Assembly (NCBI GenBank): GCA_030632095.1
Contig: DAOVJU010000095.1
Location: forward strand, 1-9,317
Source of the DNA: Chlorobiota bacterium
GTDB lineage: Bacteria; Bacteroidota; Bacteroidia; Bacteroidales; B39-G9
DNA length: 9,317 nt
Reading direction: 5' to 3'
Shown: piece after piece, positions 7,759 through 9,317 of the stretch
How the letters are laid out: the number at the start of each line of letters is the position of its first letter
Position numbering within the stretch: position 1 is the stretch's first letter
Notes under the pieces: generated by a model
The model's database searches: none
What the model saw: only the letters and a program-made list of their open reading frames with translations
What the model was told of the DNA's origin: nothing
Position numbers and translations under genes: made by a program

Positions 7759-7947
7759 ATGACATTGTTATTTTCTAGTTACATCTACGATATGAATGGC
7801 ATGCAACTAAAAAGCTTTGAATTGCATCAAAAAGGTAATGGGAATATAACAATAAATGGAAGTGAATTTAATACTGGAATGTATATGTATACAGTGATTA
7901 CAGATGAAAAAGTTATTGATATTAAACGAATGATTTTAACCGATTAA
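7759..7947 (+). pseudogene. Orphan C-terminal end of a T9SS-sorted surface protein
   Basis: The 62-codon frame reads YIYDMNGMQLKSFEL, then GNGNITINGSEFNTGMYMYT, then DEKVIDIKRMILTD. From memory, this is the form of T9SS-type C-terminus found at the end of Bacteroidota tail-fibre-domain proteins (IYDMxGxQ...SITINGSEL.AGMYLYTLIADGKEVDTKRMILT). The YPNP-type opening strand and the whole passenger are missing, and the first residues (MTLLFSS) are probably not an authentic N-terminus. The frame is blocked upstream by TGA at 7717-7719. I read it as the 3' stump of a deleted gene related to the one at the left edge of the window. The lipoprotein gene follows after 11 bases, as if once in one operon. 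Confidence 0.65.
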
Positions 7948-7958
7948 ACAATAAAATT

Positions 7959-8345
7959 ATGAAAATGAATTTATTAGCTTTTATTTTCATTTGTTCAATA
8001 TTGGGATGTGAAAAGAATAATGACTCAAATCCTCAAATTAATAAGATAGACCTAATTGGAAAATGGGTAAACATAAGTTTAGATAGTGATACCCTGTTTT
8101 GGTACGATACCATAATAAACAGAATTGATACTATAACAATGCTACCTAAACACAATTATACTTATACATTGAATAAAGATTACATTAAAATAAAGTATAC
8201 AGGTGAGTATTACATTTTAGCACCAAAATCCACCCATAAGCTAATAATTAATAATGAGAAATCAGTTATAACAATTGAAGGATTAGATAATTATTTTCCT
8301 GAATATGAAGGAACTGAATTTGAAAAGATAAAATTAACTGATTAA
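7959..8345 (+). CDS. Small putative lipoprotein
   Basis: A 128-residue protein with a lipoprotein signal peptide: MKMNLLAFIFICSILGC, lipobox ILGC with Cys17 as the acylated residue. It is followed by EKNNDSN, a polar linker with acidic residues like those that can direct surface export in Bacteroidota. The mature part is short and beta-rich: LIGKWVNISLDSDTLFWY (about 32-49), then alternating Thr/Tyr strands and IEGLDNYFPEYEGTEF near the end. The IGKW start followed by small antiparallel strands is reminiscent of lipocalin-like lipoproteins, but I cannot assign a family. The start is clear because it immediately precedes the signal peptide, and the stretch before it is A-rich (ACAATAAAATT). 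The gene appears intact. Its only same-strand neighbour upstream is the T9SS stump, so it may have lost its operon promoter. Confidence 0.72.
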   Translation: MKMNLLAFIFICSILGCEKNNDSNPQINKIDLIGKWVNISLDSDTLFWYDTIINRIDTITMLPKHNYTYTLNKDYIKIKYTGEYYILAPKSTHKLIINNEKSVITIEGLDNYFPEYEGTEFEKIKLTD

Positions 8346-8357
8346 AAAACCAGATAA

Positions 8358-8450
8358 GATAATCTTAAATTAGTTGATGCTTATCAAAAGGATAGTATAT
8401 TTATAAACTTCCAATATTCTGATAGCTTGAATTTTACTAACTGTAATTAA
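8358..8450 (+). pseudogene. Possible C-terminal protein fragment without a start
   Basis: An open stretch of 30 codons between TAA 8355-8357 and TAA 8448-8450 encodes LVDAYQKDSIFINFQYSDSL followed by NFTNCN. It has no ATG, but the alternating hydrophobic pattern looks like real protein, much like the last strands of a small beta-rich lipoprotein. It could be the tail of a lost paralogue of the neighbouring lipoprotein. Chance cannot be excluded at this length. Confidence 0.25.
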
Positions 8451-8460
8451 AATTAAAATC

Positions 8461-8523
8461 ATGAAAAAAATTAATCATTTTATATTATTTACAGTATTGT
8501 GCACATACTCTTTTTGGTGTTAA
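8461..8523 (+). pseudogene. Isolated signal-peptide start of a disrupted secreted-protein gene
   Basis: ATG at 8461 follows an A-rich leader (TAAAATTAAAATC) of the kind used in Bacteroidota. It opens a 20-residue frame, MKKINHFILFTVLCTYSFWC, which is a textbook signal peptide start (two Lys, then a hydrophobic core). It ends at TAA 8521-8523, exactly in the centre of a perfect palindrome, and immediately beyond begins the decayed GtrB-DUF2079 segment in opposite orientation. The natural reading is that a rearrangement replaced the body of the gene. A real 20-residue peptide is possible but unsupported. Confidence 0.55.
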
Positions 8524-8529
8524 CACCAA
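8514..8529. repeat. Perfect 16-bp palindrome at a rearrangement junction
   Basis: TTGGTGTTAACACCAA is self-complementary. The hexamer GGTGTT recurs 22 bases further (8538-8543), so AACACC at 8522-8527 can pair either with its left neighbour or with this right copy. The palindrome lies between the signal-peptide stump and the start of the duplicated segment at 8542. It could be a breakpoint scar, a protein-binding site or a weak bidirectional terminator. Confidence 0.6.
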
Positions 8530-8541
8530 CAAAAATCGGTG

Positions 8542-8629
8542 TTTATATTAAGCACCTGGCCATCATTCCATAAACAAACAGAACAATAAAAACCTGGTAG
8601 TTATCTTTAAATTTAGGCTTTGCGAGCAT
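8542..8629 (-). pseudogene. Remnant of a DUF2079 gene (5' end only)
   Basis: The frame begins at ATG (8627-8629, complement) with MLAKPKFKDNYQVFIVLF, differing from the intact gene at 5126-6604 by one residue in this stretch (Leu5 to Pro). After residue 19 the 109-bp deletion joins it out of frame to the codons for residues 56-66 of the intact protein, and translation soon meets a stop. Nothing beyond residue 66 is present. It is non-functional. Confidence 0.8.
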
Positions 8630-8637
8630 AGTTCAGG

Positions 8638-8746
8638 TTATTCAACAATATTTGATCCTGAAATTATATAGTTTGTTCGTCGTTTATTCTATAAAATAGT
8701 TTTCCGGGATATTCTCCTAAAATTCCTATCATAATTAATTGAATAC
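8638..8746 (-). pseudogene. Remnant of a GtrB-like glycosyltransferase gene (3' end only)
   Basis: Read on the minus strand it encodes IQLIMIGILGEYPGKLFYR, corresponding to residue 276 onward of the intact enzyme. One A is missing after the Arg codon, shifting the frame. Restoring it gives NKRRTNYIISGSNIVE and a stop at the same place as the intact gene. Several differences from 6613-6722 fall at third codon positions and are silent (for example GGT/GGA, AAG/AAA, TTG/CTA), so the source gene was once under protein-level selection. The catalytic domain is absent. Confidence 0.8.
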
Positions 8747-8765
8747 TAATTTAATATCCTAAAGT

Positions 8766-8796
8766 TTTGAATTTTACTATACTTTTTGTATCTTTA
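8766..8796 (+). promoter_or_regulatory. Candidate Bacteroidota-type promoter
   Basis: TTTG at 8766-8769 is followed after 19 bases by TATCTTTA at 8789-8796, matching the Bacteroidota sigma-A pattern (TTTG, 19-21 bases, TAnnTTTG) except for the last base. The next gene on this strand is at 9044, so the leader would be about 240 bases. The stretch 8747-9043 otherwise holds no open frame of note and no strong hairpin that I can see. Such matches also arise by chance in AT-rich DNA. Confidence 0.4.
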
Positions 8797-9043
8797 TGTT
8801 ACCCCTGAGGTTAAGTAAATATTTGGATATAAGCTAGTTAGAAAAGTATTAAAATTTTCCATCAGGAAAAACAAGATTATTTATTTGCTCATTTTGAATA
8901 TAAATTATACATAAAGAATTCACATTATTTATCCTGACAAATGGATATCAAATAGTATTCTGAGGTAAAAAAAATTGAAACTTAGTGTAGTGAGCCACAA
9001 ACAAATTAGTATAAGTAAATGTTTTTAAAGACAATTGTATAAT

Positions 9044-9317
9044 ATGTACGATATAGCAAAACTTGATAAAGCCACAATTAGCATAAATGCAAATAAACTC
9101 TTGCGACAATTATTACAAGAGAATAAAAAGTTAAAAGAAATATTGCTAAATTCTGAAAATGTAGAGGAAGTAAAACTAAAAATCAGAAATTGGATTTTAT
9201 CAATATACGGTAAAAAAGCAAATGCAGTCGAATTTTACAGGAATAAGCGTAAAGGTATGGAGGCATTTGAAAAGTTAACATGGCAGGAAGTAGCAGCTAT
9301 CAGGCTTCTTGATTATA
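9044..9317 (+). CDS. Unknown protein, N-terminal 91 residues (3' end outside window)
   Basis: ATG at 9044 opens a frame that runs to the window edge without a stop. An upstream in-frame TAA at 9026-9028 limits the start to this ATG or to a TTG at 9035. I do not recognise the family. The visible part has no signal peptide or membrane helix. It is Lys/Glu-rich and probably mostly helical: a segment around residues 17-45 (KLLRQLLQENKKLKEILL) could form a short coiled coil, and KLTWQEVAAIRLLDY (77-91) looks like an amphipathic helix. Composition fits a cytosolic, possibly nucleic-acid-associated protein, but that is only a guess. Unlike the debris before it, this reading frame looks intact. Confidence 0.65.
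   Translation, partial: MYDIAKLDKATISINANKLLRQLLQENKKLKEILLNSENVEEVKLKIRNWILSIYGKKANAVEFYRNKRKGMEAFEKLTWQEVAAIRLLDY

Larger units (their letters stand above)
8542..8746. repeat. Diverged, internally deleted copy of 6408-6722
   Basis: This stretch aligns collinearly with 6408-6722. The first 30 bases match 6408-6437, then 109 bases (6438-6546) are absent, then 8572-8746 matches 6547-6722 with about 20 mismatches and one single-base gap by eye (roughly 88% identity). The deletion ends share CCAT (6434-6437 and 6543-6546). The two parts span the 5' end of a DUF2079 gene and the 3' end of a GtrB-like gene, keeping the same eight-base intergenic spacing. Confidence 0.85.

Noticed and set aside
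8542..8746. Insertion sequence as an explanation for the duplicated segment
   Set aside because: No transposase frame, terminal inverted repeats or target-site duplication can be seen; the content is chromosomal operon sequence.

Overview
The window looks like chromosomal DNA of a low-GC member of the Bacteroidota. The reasons are a C-terminal type IX secretion (T9SS) sorting domain on a glycoside hydrolase, two further orphan fragments of such domains, a tail-fibre/intramolecular-chaperone type C-terminus in the form common in that phylum, A-rich start regions without Shine-Dalgarno motifs, and one good match to the Bacteroidota promoter (TTTG, 19 bases, TATCTTTA). No rRNA, tRNA, CRISPR array, transposase or integrase is visible.

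Left part (1-2518). The window opens inside the 3' end of a tail-fibre/S74-like surface protein. Two bases after its stop lies a 655-residue secreted clan-A glycoside hydrolase with a modular C-terminal half and a T9SS sorting domain. A clear hairpin follows its stop. Then come a 44-codon orphan T9SS tail (gene debris) and a leader-like stretch with a 15-bp hairpin that pairs fully only in plus-strand RNA.

Centre (2519-7548). Two two-gene modules face each other. On the plus strand are a soluble DPM1-like family 2 glycosyltransferase and a 607-residue polytopic membrane protein of GT-C-like layout. On the minus strand are a GtrB-like glycosyltransferase with two C-terminal membrane helices and a DUF2079 polytopic membrane protein. 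The two membrane-protein genes converge with no base between their stop codons. By analogy with GtrB-type systems, each cytosolic enzyme would load a sugar onto a polyprenyl phosphate. Each polytopic partner would then use the lipid-linked sugar on the outer face of the inner membrane. Acceptors and sugars cannot be read from the sequence, and no GtrA-like flippase is present.

Right part (7549-9317). This is a region of gene debris: an orphan T9SS tail, a small intact lipoprotein gene, a possible further C-terminal fragment, an isolated 20-residue signal peptide that ends inside a perfect 16-bp palindrome, and a decayed piece of a second GtrB-DUF2079 operon. That piece carries a 109-bp microhomology deletion and a one-base frameshift. 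Many of its differences from the intact copy are synonymous, so it appears to descend from a formerly functional paralogous operon. After about 300 bases with no gene but a plausible promoter, a gene of unknown function starts at 9044 and runs off the window.
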